Positions 1 to 9,953 of a stretch of 64,000 nucleotides of DNA are shown piece by piece. The translations under genes were made by a program, and so were the position numbers. The first letter of the stretch is position 1. Every line of letters begins with the position of its first letter. The stretch spans positions 286,001-350,000 of the forward strand of contig CP048470.1 in assembly GCA_025559845.1 (NCBI GenBank), written 5' to 3'. Under the pieces are notes generated by a model. That model worked only from the letters and a program-made list of their open reading frames with translations, was not told the origin of the DNA and searched no databases. The DNA is from Agrobacterium tumefaciens (GTDB lineage: Bacteria > Pseudomonadota > Alphaproteobacteria > Rhizobiales > Rhizobiaceae).

Positions 1-103
1 TCGTAAGACTGTCTCATGGTATCTTGAAAACGGCTGGTGGTGGCAACCACTACGCGAGGGCGTCTACTCGGGAGAGCGCCTCGGTGTTCTGACGAAAGGT
101 TAA
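1..103 (+). CDS. rfbB: dTDP-glucose 4,6-dehydratase, 3' end only
   Basis: The frame beginning at base 2 is open to a TAA at 101-103 and gives about 33 residues. They contain the aromatic stretch WYLENGWWW followed by LREGVYSGERLG, which matches the C-terminal end of RmlB/RfbB. RmlB makes dTDP-4-keto-6-deoxyglucose in dTDP-L-rhamnose synthesis. The rest of the gene lies left of the window. The next gene, rmlD, starts four bases after the stop, which fits an rml operon. The fragment is short, so the call rests on this signature plus context. Confidence 0.85.
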   Translation, partial: RKTVSWYLENGWWWQPLREGVYSGERLGVLTKG

Positions 104-107
104 GCAG

Positions 108-1001
108 ATGCGGCTTGCAGTGACCGGAAAGAATGGTCAGGTGGTGAGCGCCCTTCTCGCGCGCGCAAACATCGATCTACAAATCATAGCGCTCGGTCGA
201 CCGGAGCTTGACCTCTTGCATCCCGAAACGGTGTTGCGCGCACTGCACGACGCGAAACCGGACGCCGTCGTATCGGCGGCGGCATATACAGCCGTCGACA
301 AGGCCGAGAGCGAACCCGATGCCGCGTACGCAATCAACAGGTACGGCGCAAAGGCAGTTGCAGAAGCTGCGAAAAGTTTAGGTCTTCCGGTCATTCACCT
401 TTCGACGGATTACGTATTCGATGGGGCGAAGGATGGAGCTTATCAGGAAAATGATCCGACCGGGCCGACCTCCGTCTACGGCCGCTCAAAGCTTGACGGT
501 GAAACAGCGATTAACGAAAGTAACGCAAATCACGCCATCTTACGCACTGCTTGGGTATATTCCCAGTACGGCAATAACTTCGTCAAAACGATGCTTCGCC
601 TCGCAGAGACTAAAGACGAGATTAATGTTGTGGCGGACCAATTCGGTTGCCCGACGTCTGCCAATGATATCGCACAAGCAATCATCGTAATCGCGAAAAG
701 GCTCGTTGAAGACCCATCTCCAGACTTGCGCGGCGTTTTCCACCTTTCTGGATCTGGTGAAACGACCTGGGCAGGTTTTGCAAAACAGATCTTCGCATTC
801 TCCATGGCGGAAGGCGGAAAGCCGATGACCGTCAACGCGATCAAAACAGCACAGTACCCTACACCAGCTAAACGGCCAGCCAATTCACGGCTCGACTGTA
901 GCAAGTTGGAAAAAACGTACGGAATAAAGCTGCCAGATTGGCAATCATCGACGCGGGCGGTTGTCACCGCTATTGCGCAAAGCAGAAAGGAAACGCCATG
1001 A
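108..1001 (+). CDS. rfbD: dTDP-4-dehydrorhamnose reductase
   Basis: A 297-residue protein of normal RmlD length. It makes the last step to dTDP-L-rhamnose, NAD(P)H reduction of the 4-keto group. The N-terminus has the Rossmann pattern TGKNGQVV. Residues 87-130 hold the SDR catalytic region, with STDYVFDG and the YGRSKLDGE motif that carries the YxxxK pair. It sits four bases after rmlB and overlaps the next gene, rmlA, by ATGA, so the three genes are translationally coupled. rmlC is not in the window and may lie upstream. Confidence 0.95.
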   Translation: MRLAVTGKNGQVVSALLARANIDLQIIALGRPELDLLHPETVLRALHDAKPDAVVSAAAYTAVDKAESEPDAAYAINRYGAKAVAEAAKSLGLPVIHLSTDYVFDGAKDGAYQENDPTGPTSVYGRSKLDGETAINESNANHAILRTAWVYSQYGNNFVKTMLRLAETKDEINVVADQFGCPTSANDIAQAIIVIAKRLVEDPSPDLRGVFHLSGSGETTWAGFAKQIFAFSMAEGGKPMTVNAIKTAQYPTPAKRPANSRLDCSKLEKTYGIKLPDWQSSTRAVVTAIAQSRKETP

Positions 1002-1864
1002 AGGGTATTATTCTTGCAGGCGGCAGCGGTACTCGTTTGCACCCGATGACACTGGCGGTATCGAAGCAGATTTTGCCTGTTTACGACAAGCCGATGATCT
1101 ATTACCCGCTTACAACATTGATGTTGGCCGGCATTCGCGAGATCCTCATTATCTCGACACCCCACGACATGCCGCTGTTTCAAAACCTACTGAAGGACGG
1201 ATCCCAATGGGGTTTGTCAATCGAATACGCCGTGCAACCGAGCCCGGACGGTCTCGCACAAGCGTATATGATCGGTGCTGACTTTATCAACGGCTCACCC
1301 TCTTGCCTGATCCTGGGGGACAACATCTATTATGGACACGGATTGCCGGAACTGCTTGAAGCCGGTACGAACGTGGTGGATGGCGCAACAGTGTTCGCGT
1401 ATCATGTGAATGACCCAGAACGCTATGGTGTTGTCGAATTCGATAACGAGATGCGCGCACTTTCCATTGAAGAAAAGCCAGCCAAACCGAAATCGAACTG
1501 GGCAGTGACGGGTTTGTATTTTTACGATCCCGACGTCGTGAACATCGTCGCCGACCTTAAACCGTCCGCGCGCGGTGAATATGAGATCACAGACGTCAAT
1601 AGAGTTTATCTCGAGCGTGAAAAGCTGAGAGTATCAATCATGGGACGCGGCTATGCGTGGTTGGACACCGGCACTCCGGATAGCCTCCTTGAGGCTGGAG
1701 AGTTTGTGCGTACTCTCGAAAAACGTCAAGGCTTCAAAATCGCGTGCCCTGAGGAAATCGCTCTTAATAGGGGATTTATTACGAGAGATCATTTCGGTCG
1801 AATTGCTGAAAATGCCGGAAAGAGTGACTACGCACAATATTTAAGAAAGCTAATCGAACTTTGA
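998..1864 (+). CDS. rfbA: Glucose-1-phosphate thymidylyltransferase (RmlA)
   Basis: A 288-residue nucleotidyltransferase that joins dTTP and glucose-1-phosphate, the first step of dTDP-rhamnose synthesis. The N-terminal signature [13 protein letters not shown], the sugar-site region [17 protein letters not shown] and the metal-site motif LGDNIYYG are all present. I chose the ATG at 998 because MKGIILAGG is the normal family start and AGAAAGG lies just upstream; an in-frame codon at 938 would add 20 unrelated residues inside rmlD. It overlaps the rmlD stop by four bases. With rmlB and rmlD it supplies activated rhamnose to the glycosyltransferases that follow. Confidence 0.95.
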   Translation: MKGIILAGGSGTRLHPMTLAVSKQILPVYDKPMIYYPLTTLMLAGIREILIISTPHDMPLFQNLLKDGSQWGLSIEYAVQPSPDGLAQAYMIGADFINGSPSCLILGDNIYYGHGLPELLEAGTNVVDGATVFAYHVNDPERYGVVEFDNEMRALSIEEKPAKPKSNWAVTGLYFYDPDVVNIVADLKPSARGEYEITDVNRVYLEREKLRVSIMGRGYAWLDTGTPDSLLEAGEFVRTLEKRQGFKIACPEEIALNRGFITRDHFGRIAENAGKSDYAQYLRKLIEL

Positions 1865-1972
1865 CCTACCACCAGCGTCAGAAATGCGTAAAAATAACAG
1901 TAATGTAGTGTCTCAATAGCGACAAAATAAAACCTCAAGGCACGTAGATATGAGAAGTATATCGGAGTTTAA

Positions 1973-2812
1973 ATGGCGATATTGCCACTTTCTTCTGTCA
2001 CAGTAGTTTCGGTCTGCTACAAAAGTGACGCCTTGATACGCGACATGGTCCTTTCAATACCGGACGCAACGCCTATCATTTTAGTAGACAACGGAAAAAC
2101 GACTGACTTCTCGAACCTCCCAGAATCTCGGAAAATTAGCTTACTGTTTCTTGATGAAAATATCGGTTTCGGACGGGGTTGCAACGCGGGCGCTGAGCTT
2201 GTGGAAACTCCTTGGATCCTATTTCTCAATCCGGACGCGAGGTTGAAACAGGGCGCGCTTGAAGCGCTTCTTGAAGCTGCCAATCGCCATCCTTCGGCAA
2301 TTGCATTTAACCCTCGAATTTTTAACGCCGACGGTACCCAGTATTTTAAGAGACGATCATGGCTACTGTCTAATAATAACAGCGGTCCACGTGGTTGGCC
2401 AGACAACGACACGCCAGTTCCGATACTGTCAGGAGCGGCATTCTTCGTTTCGAAGACAAGCTTCGATCAAGTGGGGGGGTTCGACCCAAAAATCTTCATG
2501 TATCACGAGGATGACGACCTGTCTCTGCGGCTTGCTGCATTGGGTGACCTCTTTTTTGTCAGGGGTTCGAAAGTCGTTCACGCATCTGGTAACTCCTCTG
2601 GACGCTCACCAGAAATTGCCCGACTAAAAGCGTACCACATGGCGAGATCAAGGATCTATACCGGCGAAAAACATCACATTCGACATGCCTATGCCTCAAC
2701 TTTGCTACAGGCAGCTTTGCTGCTCCTTTCTCCTCAGAATATATTCTCCAAACGTCGGCGGGCAAAGGCGATAGGTTTTCTTAGAGGTACGCTTAGCAAA
2801 ATTTTCTCTTGA
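1973..2812 (+). CDS. Family 2 glycosyltransferase, rhamnosyltransferase-like
   Basis: A 279-residue GT2 (GT-A fold) enzyme without membrane segments. The N-terminus has the nucleotide-binding beta strand VTVVSVCYKS, then ENIGFGRGCNAGA and FLNPDARL, which carries the metal-binding Asp motif. Around residue 177 FMYHEDDDLSLR is the acceptor/catalytic region typical of bacterial rhamnosyltransferases. The start ATG has only weak upstream purines. It lies 108 bp after rmlA, so a dTDP-rhamnose donor is a reasonable inference, but the true donor and acceptor cannot be read from sequence. Confidence 0.85.
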   Translation: MAILPLSSVTVVSVCYKSDALIRDMVLSIPDATPIILVDNGKTTDFSNLPESRKISLLFLDENIGFGRGCNAGAELVETPWILFLNPDARLKQGALEALLEAANRHPSAIAFNPRIFNADGTQYFKRRSWLLSNNNSGPRGWPDNDTPVPILSGAAFFVSKTSFDQVGGFDPKIFMYHEDDDLSLRLAALGDLFFVRGSKVVHASGNSSGRSPEIARLKAYHMARSRIYTGEKHHIRHAYASTLLQAALLLLSPQNIFSKRRRAKAIGFLRGTLSKIFS

Positions 2813-2984
2813 TCTTTCCTAGATTGGTTATTGACCAGAGAACATCGCTTCTGCATACCGAAAAATAAAATACCGACGGAGGGGCTAGCCCACGCCGAAC
2901 GATAAATAGCCTCGTCCTCGAAGAGCGTGGTATAATAGTTTACCTGATTGGTGAACTTTCAATCTAGTTAATTAGGACTTCGAT

Positions 2985-5312
2985 TTGGTCGTGATCCGCA
3001 ACGACGACAATACACTAGAGAACAATCTTCTAGACGATATCCATGCCATATCGGGCGATGTCGACTCATTGCAACGTAGCAATTGGTCCAGCAACGTGTC
3101 GCTGATGAGACTTATAAGAAGGTTAATCTACGCGCGCCTGCTTTATAGGCTTTCTGAGGTGGAGTGGTTCAGCAAGCGTCGACGCGACCGTTTCATTAAT
3201 TCGGCAAGAAAACGAGATCCGCTGCTGCTCGCGCAAAAGGTCGACGAGTTTTGCTCAAAATTTTATCGACGTATCAAGAACAATCAGTCACTGGCTCAAC
3301 ATCTGTCCGAGCACAGAAGCAAAAATGGCCTTACAGTAACAGCCATCGTCCCCAACTATAATCACGGCAAATATCTTGCAAAGCGTCTTGATAGCATCCT
3401 AAACCAGTCATATCCCTTGATAGACATCATTATTTTGGATGATTGCTCAACTGATGACAGCAGGGCAGTAATCGAAACTTACGTTAGAAAGTATCCCTCA
3501 ACAATACGTTCTCTATACTCGACGAAAAATTCCGGGAACGTCTTCCATCAGTGGCGTAAGGGCCACGCCCACGCGACTGGCGATATAATATGGATTTGCG
3601 AAAGCGATGATTTCTGCGAACCAACATTTGTCGAACGTGCGATAAGGACCTTTAGAGATCCGAGTGTAATGTTGACATTCGGAAAGGTTGAGTACGCCAA
3701 TGCTGATGGTGAATATGTCGAGGGTTTAGACCAATATCGAGAGGAAAGTGAACGCGGAATTTGGGACCAAACAGTTGTCAGACCGGCATTCGAATGGTTT
3801 TCCGGTGGCTTCGGTGTAAAGAATGTCATTCCCAACGTCGGCGGTTCCCTGTGGCGCCGACACGATATTCATGATGACGTCTGGACGGAGGCGTCGAGCT
3901 TCAAGATTATGGGAGATTGGTTTTTATATTGCGCCGTCGCAGGCGGAGGGCAAATCACCTACGAACCGAGCGCCGTGAGTTACTTTCGCATTCACGGAAA
4001 CAACACTTCCGGTAAAAAGGCCCAAAATACTACGAAATATTACGAAGAATATTTCCGCTTGATGAAACTGCTGAAGGAAAGGTGGCCGCTACCGAGGCAA
4101 ACCATAGAGCGGTTCATCTCCTCTTCTCATACAATTTTCAAGCGCTCTAATTTATCTGGGCAGAATTTCGGCAGCATCGTGGACGCTTCGAAACTGAATG
4201 CAACTAAACGTCGCCATCCACATATTCTCATAGGAATGATGGGTTTCTCCTACGGAGGTGGAGAGATATTCCCCGTTCACCTCGCGAATACACTCAAGGA
4301 CATGGGTGTAGTAGTTTCGGTTTTGCAGATGCAAAGCCACGACGACCGGCCAGAAATTCGGCAACTGCTAGACCCAGCCATACCAGTCTTCACCGCGGAT
4401 CAAGTAAGGGAATGGGGCGCAGTCAAGTTTCTTGAGCGCACTGGTGTGTCGTTGGTTCACTCCCATGTCGCCACTGTTGACAAACTTTTTCTCGAAAATG
4501 CAAATCTACCTTGTGCTTACATGGCGACTCTCCACGGCTCGTACGAGGCAATGAAGATCCCCAAGAGGCGGGTCGAGCGGTGGTCACATAAGGTCGGACG
4601 TTTTGCTTACTTAGCAGACCGTAATCTTACGCCATTCGATGAGAGTGACGTGCCGGAGAGCAAGTTTGTAAAAGTTCGAAACGCTCTTCCGCTAGACAAT
4701 CGGCCATTCCCAAGAACTCGCGATGATTTTCATATCCCTGCTGACGCTGTAGTTTTTTGTCTGGCTTCTAGGGCTGTAGAAGGGAAAGGGTGGATTGAGA
4801 CAATCGCGGCCTACCACAAGCTTCGCGAACGACGACCAGAAATGTCAACTGCCCTACTCCTCGCTGGTGAAGGATCAACCATTGAGGCAGCTAAAGCCCA
4901 CGCAGGTAGCGAAACTACCATCCATTTCCTTGGCTTTATAAGTGAGGTGACTGGACTATACAGTATCGCTGACGTTGCGCTGCTCCCGAGCCGCTACTCT
5001 GGAGAGTCTTTTCCGCTAAGTCTGATTCAAGCGTTTCAGGTTGGACGACCGTGTATAGCGACTGACGTTGGCGAGATAAAACAAATGTCCTCGACTTCGT
5101 CTGGAGAAGCCGGGATTATAATCGAACCTACAGACGAGGACGAATTCTTCATTGAGTCTTTGTCTATCGCTATGGAACAAATGCTGGACGATGAGGCACG
5201 CTCCAAGTTCCAGAGTAACGCTATTGTCGTAGGAGAATCGTTCGACATGAAGAGACTCGCATCGGATTACCTGACCCAATATCTCAAATTGATCCAGGAA
5301 TTTCCCGACTAA
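2985..5312 (+). CDS. Two-domain glycosyltransferase (GT2 + GT4)
   Basis: A 775-residue fusion. Residues 1-110 are basic and helical with no recognised domain. Residues about 116-330 form a GT2 domain (TVTAIVPNYNHGKYL, then LDDCSTDD and ICESDDF). From about residue 405 a GT4 (GT-B) domain follows, with FSYGGGE at its start, a conserved RAVEGKG loop near 592 and the donor-site motif SGESFPLSLIQAF near 675. The start is TTG at 2985 with AGGAC eight bases upstream; a GTG at 2991 is possible. Two transferases in one chain suggest sequential addition of two sugars to a surface glycan. No signal peptide or membrane helix is evident, so it is probably cytoplasmic. Confidence 0.85.
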   Translation: MVVIRNDDNTLENNLLDDIHAISGDVDSLQRSNWSSNVSLMRLIRRLIYARLLYRLSEVEWFSKRRRDRFINSARKRDPLLLAQKVDEFCSKFYRRIKNNQSLAQHLSEHRSKNGLTVTAIVPNYNHGKYLAKRLDSILNQSYPLIDIIILDDCSTDDSRAVIETYVRKYPSTIRSLYSTKNSGNVFHQWRKGHAHATGDIIWICESDDFCEPTFVERAIRTFRDPSVMLTFGKVEYANADGEYVEGLDQYREESERGIWDQTVVRPAFEWFSGGFGVKNVIPNVGGSLWRRHDIHDDVWTEASSFKIMGDWFLYCAVAGGGQITYEPSAVSYFRIHGNNTSGKKAQNTTKYYEEYFRLMKLLKERWPLPRQTIERFISSSHTIFKRSNLSGQNFGSIVDASKLNATKRRHPHILIGMMGFSYGGGEIFPVHLANTLKDMGVVVSVLQMQSHDDRPEIRQLLDPAIPVFTADQVREWGAVKFLERTGVSLVHSHVATVDKLFLENANLPCAYMATLHGSYEAMKIPKRRVERWSHKVGRFAYLADRNLTPFDESDVPESKFVKVRNALPLDNRPFPRTRDDFHIPADAVVFCLASRAVEGKGWIETIAAYHKLRERRPEMSTALLLAGEGSTIEAAKAHAGSETTIHFLGFISEVTGLYSIADVALLPSRYSGESFPLSLIQAFQVGRPCIATDVGEIKQMSSTSSGEAGIIIEPTDEDEFFIESLSIAMEQMLDDEARSKFQSNAIVVGESFDMKRLASDYLTQYLKLIQEFPD

Positions 5313-5799
5313 TTATCTCGAGAGGGTACATCCTGTGAAATATCGAAATCGCCGCCTCCATGTGGTCCGGCGCGACGGTCAATCTCCGAGGACACCGTCT
5401 TTCCCCAAGATCGAAGCGCCGCAAGCTCTGCGCACTAACTCACGTAGATACGTTCATTCTTGAAGTTTGATGCTACTCGGGAGACTTGGAAAAGGTAAGA
5501 CTGCAGCATTGATGCAACGCTAACAAAGCTCGTCCATCCAATTCTAGTGCGGCCAGCTTTGGGTTCACAACCTTCCATGGCTACTCCCCGTAAGTCCTCT
5601 GGCTCCTAGACTCCGAAAACAAAACGATCCACGTTAGCTCCTAAAGACGATTTCCCCAACTAGACTTACACCGATATAAGACTTCCAGAGGACTAGGCGA
5701 CATTCCTTGTAGTCATACGCTTGATATTCGAGTGTCCTCATGCGTTGTTTTGTGTTAGGTGGTGTCAACAAAACGGAGCCGAGTTAGGGAGTTCAGACA
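5313..5799. other. Gene-free gap with a distant inverted repeat
   Basis: About 490 bases between two glycosyltransferase genes with no convincing gene. A 10-bp perfect inverted repeat is present: AGTCCTCTGG at 5593-5602 and CCAGAGGACT at 5685-5694. On the minus strand a roughly 45-codon open stretch at 5313-5460 has no start and no family I recognise. The downstream gene has a plausible ribosome site (GGGAG) near 5786-5791. The length and lack of coding potential resemble the other decayed gaps of this island. Confidence 0.5.
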
Positions 5800-8700
5800 T
5801 TGTCGTCGGGTAATAAAATCACCAGCGTTGAAGGAAGATATGGGAAGATTTTTTTTCCTGACATCAACGACATAATAGTTAATTCGTTACGTCAATATGG
5901 TGAGTGGGCCCAATGCGAAATCGACATTCTTGTGAACTTCATTTCGCGAGGAGATGTTGTGATAGATGGCGGAGCTTGTTTCGGTACGCATAGCAGAGCT
6001 TTCGCGGCTAAGGTCGGCTCGGACGGAAAAGTGATCAGCTTCGAACCTTCGAAGACAAATTTTGAAATATTGAAGAAAAACGCATCGGTGGTTGATGCTG
6101 CAAACATTTCTGTTTTTCAATTGGCACTTGGGGCGAGCGAACAAAGTGCAATTTCCGTCGAAGTTGACCCTGTAAACGCAGGCGCTTCAAGAATTGATTT
6201 GGTGGCAGCAGGTGAAACGAGCGGTGGCCTCACGGTACGCGTCACAACTCTCGACGGTCTCGAGCTTGATAGAGTGAATTTTATCAAACTGGACCTTGAA
6301 GGCGCCGAGCTTTCAGCCTTGCGCGGATCGATTCAGACATTGGAAAAGCATCGCCCGATCGTATTCACAGAAGTGAATTGCGTCGAGGAATCCGCCGGCG
6401 TGTTTCAGTTCATGAAGGATCAAGGATTCTACTGCTACGGCGTTAACTCCATTGCATTTAACATTAATAACTTTGCGGCGTCCACTTCTGACATGTTCTC
6501 TGGGGCATCTGAGAACGGCTTCCTTTTTGTTCATGCCTCGCGTTCCTCCGAATTCGGGCCACGCATCGATGCACTGAAACTTCCCTCAATCGAAACGATT
6601 GATGACATCGTCTTGATGATGCTAAATCAGAAGCAGTACGTCATAGACTACGTTCCCGGCTTAGCTTCAGCGCAGACACTGCCTATTCCAGAAGTACTAA
6701 ACAAAAAATATAATCACTATAAACATTCTCTAGATATGAAGACCTCAGAGATCGATCTTTTACGAAAAAAAGAAGATCAATCCCGCTTTGTAATCAACGA
6801 AATCGCGGCCTTGGTATCTGACCTCAAATTGGATACACGCGATCAATTCGAATATCAGCGAAACTCAACAAAAATCGCTGAGAAAACTGGCAAATTCCCT
6901 TTTTCGTTGTTTTTCAAAGTGAGCCCTAAGTATCGGCGGATACGTCGGTCCATTTTGCGGAACCAGGATTTGGCGAGCCGATTCGACGGGAAACTTAACT
7001 CCCTCCTCACACTACTTGAAACAAACACACCTGCGAGGGAGAATAATAAGGGGACGCAAACAAACGAAGCTGCACCCTATGCCGGGCACACTATGCCCAA
7101 TCACGATTACGAAGAGCTTGTTGCTGCACTAAGGATGGCACAGCGTCTCTTGCGTAAGCCTATCCGGGTTTCAATTCAACGCACGATCGCAAAATTCGCA
7201 CTTAAGCGATTCTTCTGGTTGACGGAGAGAACAAAACTCCGGTTGCATCGGTCGATATTGAAGCGTGAATTGCAGTTGCCTCAAGCGTTTACGTCGGCTC
7301 CGAACACATCAACGGCAGGAACCACGAGCGCAATTGCAGCAGACGTAAAAGATGTTCGTGATTTTGGTAGGCTTGCGCCACCAATCGCTCCTACACAGTT
7401 CGACTGGGATTCGTTGGTGGTGATAGGCGGCATAGTAGAGCCAGACCCCGTGGTTGACGTTATTGTGCCAGTGTATCGGGGCCTTGATGAGACTATGCGA
7501 TGCCTATTCAGCGTAATTAGTAATCCTCAGAAGTCCTCATTCCGATTGATCGTGGTGAATGACTGTTCTCCTGATCCTGAACTTACAGAGGCACTGCGGA
7601 TCTTAAGCGGGCGTGGCTGGATCGAATTGCTTGAAAACGAGACGAACCAAGGATTTGTGTTGTCATGCAATCGTGCGATGCGTTTGCACCCTAATAGAGA
7701 CGTCTTGCTTCTCAATTCCGACACTGAAGTTTACGGTGATTGGCTAGACAGAATGACAAGTCGCGCCGCGCATGACCAGAGCGTTGGAACGCTTACTCCA
7801 TTTTCAAACAATGCAACTATATGCTCTTATCCCAAGTTTTGCGAAGACAACTTTCAACTACTCGAATTTGATGGGGATCAGATTGACCGGATAGCAAAGG
7901 AAGTCAATGGAGCCGCCGCCTTAATTGAGGTTCCTACAGGTGTCGGGTTCTGTATGTTTGTGAAGCGCATTTGTCTGAACCAAGTGGGGTTGTTTGACGA
8001 ACAACGCTTCGGAAAAGGCTACGGCGAAGAGAATGATTTATGCCAGAAAATAGCCCTCTCCGGCTGGAAAAACTATCTGGTACCGGACATATATGTTCGG
8101 CATTGGGGAGCCGTTTCGTTCGGAGAGAGCACCAATAAGCGCATCGAAGCGGCATGTCGTACAATCGACAAACTCTACCCTACGTATCATAAGAGGGTCT
8201 CCGAATTCATTGCAAGTGACACCGCACTGACCGCTCGATCCAGGATCGACGAGGGGCGCCTTGCCCTGCGCTCCTCTCAATCAAGGGGAGGGGCACATCT
8301 TTTCGTAACCCACGACCTTGGTGGTGGAACCGAAACTCATGTCCAGGCGTTGCGTCAACAGCTTGAAGCCGAGGGAGAGGCCGTCTTTCTGGCTCGTCCT
8401 AGCTCTGCGAAGCCTGGATATTTTTACATAGTTGACCCGGAGTCCGCACAAACGCCAAATCTGCCCTTATTCTTCTGCGGCAGTGAAACGAGAAGATTTG
8501 CTGATTTTCTCCAGCGCATTGGCGTTACCCACATTCATATTCACCACATGACGGGGTTCGGCGACCACGCGCCTATTTTTTTTCGAGAATTATCAAGTTC
8601 GACGGAACTTCGGGTTGATTTCACTGTACACGACTACTTCTCGATTTGCCCACGAGTTACCCTGATCGATGGTTCAGGGAGGTACTGCGGCGAACCACCA

Positions 8701-9501
8701 GAGTCGGTCTGTCAGTCCTGCGTCAAAACAAACGGATCTAGATCCGTCTTGTCTGAAAACGTCGACATCAAACGCTGGCGCCAGAATTATCGAAGTTTTC
8801 TGGAGTCCGTCGACTCGGTCATTGTTCCGAGCAAAGACGTGGCTAAGCGACTTCATGCATATGTAAGTCGCGATGACATCGAAGTACGCGAGCACATGAC
8901 CGATCCAGTGCTCCTGAGTTCTCTCACGGATCCTCTCCTTGAAATACAAAAGAGCGCAACACGCTGGAATACGACCGGCCGTCGTAGAATAGGAATAATT
9001 GGGAGTATAGGGCCACACAAAGGCAGCGAATTAATTTTTGAAACAGCAAAGGCTTCACTCGACCTTCAGCTACCACTGGATTTTGTAATCATTGGGCATA
9101 CCGATATAGATCAAAAATTATCCTCATTAAAAAATGTAGAGGTACTTGGACGGTACGACTCTGCGGATGTCGTGAAAATAGTTTGTGATGCGTCTGTAGA
9201 TCTAATCTGGTTGCCGTCACTATGGCCCGAGACATTTTGCTATACCCTCACTGAAGCGGTAGCTTCCGGCGTTCAACCAGTCGTTTTCGATTTGGGGGCA
9301 CAAGCTGATCGGGTCCGTGATATTGGCTGGGGGAGTATAATGCCAAACGCGCTTATGGACGACCCGCATGGTGCTGCAAGGTTCTTAGCTGATTGCTCAA
9401 TTGTGGGACCCTGCAAAGAGACACGCGCCCGATTAATACGAAGTTTCGTTGGGGCGGACGCCTACTACAGAAGAAAGCAGATAATCGAGGACGTAGCGTA
9501 A
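5800..9501 (+). CDS. Three-domain FkbM methyltransferase - GT2 - GT4 protein
   Basis: A 1233-residue protein. Residues about 45-250 match the FkbM methyltransferase family: VIDGGACFGTHSRAF is the SAM-binding loop and FIKLDLEGAEL the typical second motif. A linker of roughly 300 residues follows, with heptad-like and basic segments. A GT2 domain starts near 551 (VDVIVPVYRG, LLNSDTEVYGDWL), and a GT4-like GT-B domain near 834 (VTHDLGGGTETHV, then WPETFCYTLTEA near 1143). The start is TTG at 5800 with GGGAG upstream. The layout suggests one protein that extends a glycan with two sugars and O-methylates a residue, perhaps as a cap that ends chain growth. The methyl acceptor is unknown. Confidence 0.85.
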   Translation: MSSGNKITSVEGRYGKIFFPDINDIIVNSLRQYGEWAQCEIDILVNFISRGDVVIDGGACFGTHSRAFAAKVGSDGKVISFEPSKTNFEILKKNASVVDAANISVFQLALGASEQSAISVEVDPVNAGASRIDLVAAGETSGGLTVRVTTLDGLELDRVNFIKLDLEGAELSALRGSIQTLEKHRPIVFTEVNCVEESAGVFQFMKDQGFYCYGVNSIAFNINNFAASTSDMFSGASENGFLFVHASRSSEFGPRIDALKLPSIETIDDIVLMMLNQKQYVIDYVPGLASAQTLPIPEVLNKKYNHYKHSLDMKTSEIDLLRKKEDQSRFVINEIAALVSDLKLDTRDQFEYQRNSTKIAEKTGKFPFSLFFKVSPKYRRIRRSILRNQDLASRFDGKLNSLLTLLETNTPARENNKGTQTNEAAPYAGHTMPNHDYEELVAALRMAQRLLRKPIRVSIQRTIAKFALKRFFWLTERTKLRLHRSILKRELQLPQAFTSAPNTSTAGTTSAIAADVKDVRDFGRLAPPIAPTQFDWDSLVVIGGIVEPDPVVDVIVPVYRGLDETMRCLFSVISNPQKSSFRLIVVNDCSPDPELTEALRILSGRGWIELLENETNQGFVLSCNRAMRLHPNRDVLLLNSDTEVYGDWLDRMTSRAAHDQSVGTLTPFSNNATICSYPKFCEDNFQLLEFDGDQIDRIAKEVNGAAALIEVPTGVGFCMFVKRICLNQVGLFDEQRFGKGYGEENDLCQKIALSGWKNYLVPDIYVRHWGAVSFGESTNKRIEAACRTIDKLYPTYHKRVSEFIASDTALTARSRIDEGRLALRSSQSRGGAHLFVTHDLGGGTETHVQALRQQLEAEGEAVFLARPSSAKPGYFYIVDPESAQTPNLPLFFCGSETRRFADFLQRIGVTHIHIHHMTGFGDHAPIFFRELSSSTELRVDFTVHDYFSICPRVTLIDGSGRYCGEPPESVCQSCVKTNGSRSVLSENVDIKRWRQNYRSFLESVDSVIVPSKDVAKRLHAYVSRDDIEVREHMTDPVLLSSLTDPLLEIQKSATRWNTTGRRRIGIIGSIGPHKGSELIFETAKASLDLQLPLDFVIIGHTDIDQKLSSLKNVEVLGRYDSADVVKIVCDASVDLIWLPSLWPETFCYTLTEAVASGVQPVVFDLGAQADRVRDIGWGSIMPNALMDDPHGAARFLADCSIVGPCKETRARLIRSFVGADAYYRRKQIIEDVA

Positions 9502-9508
9502 TAATTAT

Positions 9509-9545
9509 TTGTACGGCAATCGAAAACTCGAAGATTGCCGTACAA
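9509..9545 (+). terminator. Perfect 13-bp hairpin after the FkbM-GT fusion gene
   Basis: TTGTACGGCAATC at 9509-9521 is exactly complementary to 9533-9545, with an 11-base loop. It begins seven bases after the stop codon. There is no T-run after it on the plus strand, so it may act as a 3'-end processing or stability hairpin rather than a classic intrinsic terminator. Confidence 0.5.
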
Positions 9546-9695
9546 GGCGCCCTAACCTTAGTGAACCGTCGGTACCAGTTATTTCCAAATTGTAGACAAT
9601 CCGCGAACTGTCATATCCTGTCTGTCGTTGAGACGGCTAACTTTTACCGTGCGGATAAACAGTTAAAGACGTGAGCATACGGCAAGGGCCGCAGG

Positions 9696-9953
9696 TCAGG
9701 TTGAATTAGCTTCGATGCTTGAAGCCGCCCAATTCCACGGGAGGTTTTGCTCGAGTTTGATTATGCGTGTGTGGGCGATAGGAGCAAGAATGTCGACAAA
9801 CCAGGCCTGTGGAACGATGTCCTCAAATTTTGTACACATCATCAATATATCCATAAACGCGGCACGATCTGTACCACGGTCTGATCGAGCAAGGAGCCTC
9901 GACTTCCTTCCCAGTGCGCATTGCCGACTGCAGGCTTAGTTATCGCACACGCT
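9696..9953 (-). pseudogene. IS66-family transposase (TnpC), decayed C-terminal remnant
   Basis: Read on the minus strand from 9917 to a stop at 9696, a 73-codon open stretch gives ALGRKSRLLARSDRGTDRAA and then VPQAWFVDILAPIA and NLPWNW. This order matches the end of IS66 TnpC (ALGRKnwLFAGSD..., vdPQAWLaDVLarIa, LLPWNW). Just upstream, the frame reads DN followed by a stop where active TnpC has a DNNxAER-like motif, so the gene is broken there, and nothing earlier is recognisable. No tnpA, tnpB or terminal repeats were found. It marks past insertion activity in the polysaccharide island. Confidence 0.75.

Noticed and set aside
530..1183. 217-codon minus-strand frame across rmlD and rmlA
   Set aside because: It covers two genes with full family signatures and shows no motif itself.
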